A stretch of DNA of 64,000 nucleotides from positions 121,342,639 through 121,406,638 of the forward strand of contig OV884009.1 of the NCBI GenBank assembly GCA_930367205.1. Reading direction: 5' to 3'. The notes under the pieces were generated by a model, which did no database searches, was not told where the DNA came from, and saw only the letters and a list, made by a program, of their open reading frames with translations. The translations under genes were made by a program, and so were the position numbers. Shown piece by piece: positions 63,126 to 64,000 of the stretch. The first letter of the stretch is position 1. Each line of letters opens with the position of its first letter. Source of the DNA: Acanthosoma haemorrhoidale (taxonomy: Eukaryota; Arthropoda; Insecta; Hemiptera; Acanthosomatidae).

Positions 63126-64000
63126 TCAGTCTGGTAATATCGGAAGTAATTTTGTTATGTGAAAGAATCCAGTTTCTTGCTTTCCTCTTCCGGTTTTTAT
63201 TTTATATATTGAATTTGATATCTTTTCTGTTATTTCAAAGGGACCAATTTTTAATTCATCTAGTTTATGCCTGTTTAATTTGTTGCCATTTTCTATATAT
63301 ACTGTATCTCCTGTGTTAAATTCCCAATGTTTTCTTGATTTATCAAATATTTTCTTGTTATATTCATGAGACTTTTTTGTTCTTTCTAAGGCTAATTTAC
63401 TGTCATTCATCCAGTTTTCTTTATTGTTTCTTTTTTTTAATTCTTCAGGTAAAATGCTTGTATCTGTGCCATCCAATAAATATTTGGGTGGAAAACCAGT
63501 TACTGTGTTTTCTGTTTCATTATATTTATCTACACATTCTTTAGCAACTGTTGTCCAGGCTCTTTTCTTCCCTTTTTCGTTCATTTTACATCTGATTTTA
63601 TTGACTAGAGTTTGATTTAGTCTCTCATTTAAACCATTGGAAAAGGGTGCATTAACTGCTGTAAATATCAATCGAACCTCCTTTTCCCTTAGGAAATCTT
63701 TGAATTCTCTTGAGTTGATTCCTGGGTATTGATCTGTAAGTATTATACCTATTTTGTCTGTTTCCAGCACATTATTTACTAACTTGATGAAGTCAGTGGC
63801 ACTCTGAGTTTTTGATGTTGAAATGAATGCATATCTTGTGAAGTGGTCAATAAGCAGGTGGAGGTATCTTTTTGTTGATCGTTGTCCTCCAAAACCTCCA
63901 ATAGTGTCGATTGACATTATTTCGAATGGTTTTGTTGCTGGCCCTAGTTGTGACATTAGCCCATATTTTTCTTGCCCTCTGGATTTGTTTTTAATACATA
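63126..64000 (-). CDS. pol: Gypsy integrase, running off the right edge
   Basis: C-terminal part of a Pol polyprotein on the minus strand, open without lesions from the window edge to the stop at 63126 (more than 290 residues). The edge reads KNKSRGQEKYGLMSQLGPA, the region just before the integrase core. Catalytic residues are Asp in SIDTIGGF, Asp in ILTDQYPGI and Glu in GLNERLNQTL, the last two in D,D-35-E spacing. A GPY/F-like module follows (NTGDTVYIENG ... ELKIGPFEITEKI). No chromodomain. Because the frame is intact and followed by a polypurine tract and LTR, the element may be complete outside the window. Confidence 0.85.
   Translation of the reverse strand, partial: CIKNKSRGQEKYGLMSQLGPATKPFEIMSIDTIGGFGGQRSTKRYLHLLIDHFTRYAFISTSKTQSATDFIKLVNNVLETDKIGIILTDQYPGINSREFKDFLREKEVRLIFTAVNAPFSNGLNERLNQTLVNKIRCKMNEKGKKRAWTTVAKECVDKYNETENTVTGFPPKYLLDGTDTSILPEELKKRNNKENWMNDSKLALERTKKSHEYNKKIFDKSRKHWEFNTGDTVYIENGNKLNRHKLDELKIGPFEITEKISNSIYKIKTGRGKQETGFFHITKLLPILPD

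Noticed and set aside
1..64000. CRISPR arrays, prokaryotic defence systems, rRNA or operons
   Set aside because: Nothing of this kind seen; the sequence is eukaryotic and transposon-dominated.

Overview
The window reads as non-coding, AT-rich arthropod (most likely insect) nuclear DNA packed with nested retrotransposons, plus what looks like two exons of one host gene. The insect assignment rests on an enveloped errantivirus-like Ty3/gypsy element, Jockey-superfamily and LOA/R1-like non-LTR elements, a Mag-like gypsy remnant, tRNA-derived SINEs and a spliced somatomedin-B exon. There are no bacterial operons, rRNA genes or CRISPR arrays. The species cannot be told from the sequence alone.

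Positions 1-1050 hold a broken gypsy reverse transcriptase and an LTR. The main block, 1051-34977, is a stack of related short-LTR (about 180 bp, AGTTA...TAACT) Ty3/gypsy elements separated by (TA)n tracts. I call them B1 (-, 1081-12580, 5' truncated), B2 (-, 12610-17943, intact with identical LTRs), a solo LTR F (17966-18152), B3 (+, 18163-26724), C (+, 26737-29664, broken), a gag scrap E (29670-29846) and D (-, 29847-34963, decayed). Element A (+, 1134-8191) is a full-length gag-pol-env errantivirus-like element inserted inside the 3' LTR of B1. An LOA/R1-like LINE (-, 18243-22356) sits inside the 5' LTR of B3.

B2 and D join gag to pol in the same frame across a single UGA, and B1 and B3 keep the same arrangement, which suggests stop-codon readthrough. 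Element A instead has a perfect T-TTT-TTA -1 frameshift site. B2, C and D have primer-binding sites matching tRNA-Phe; A matches tRNA-Lys.

Positions 34978-47230 are mostly unannotatable AT-rich DNA with a few microsatellites, a tRNA-like SINE, a 69-bp tandem duplication and a TA-flanked palindromic MITE. A putative signal-peptide exon (44705-44737) ends at a phase-0 donor. A clear somatomedin-B exon starts in phase 0 at 61070. If joined, they define a secreted host protein whose 16.3-kb intron holds a decayed Mag-like gypsy element (-), an ORF1-only LINE derivative inserted in it (+, 47764-49663), a decayed Jockey-type LINE (-, 53349-56260), a second Jockey-type LINE (+, 56300-60180) and a SINE.

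The right end, 62790-64000, carries the LTR and an open integrase of a further gypsy element running off the window. Its LTR resembles the one at 715-1050.
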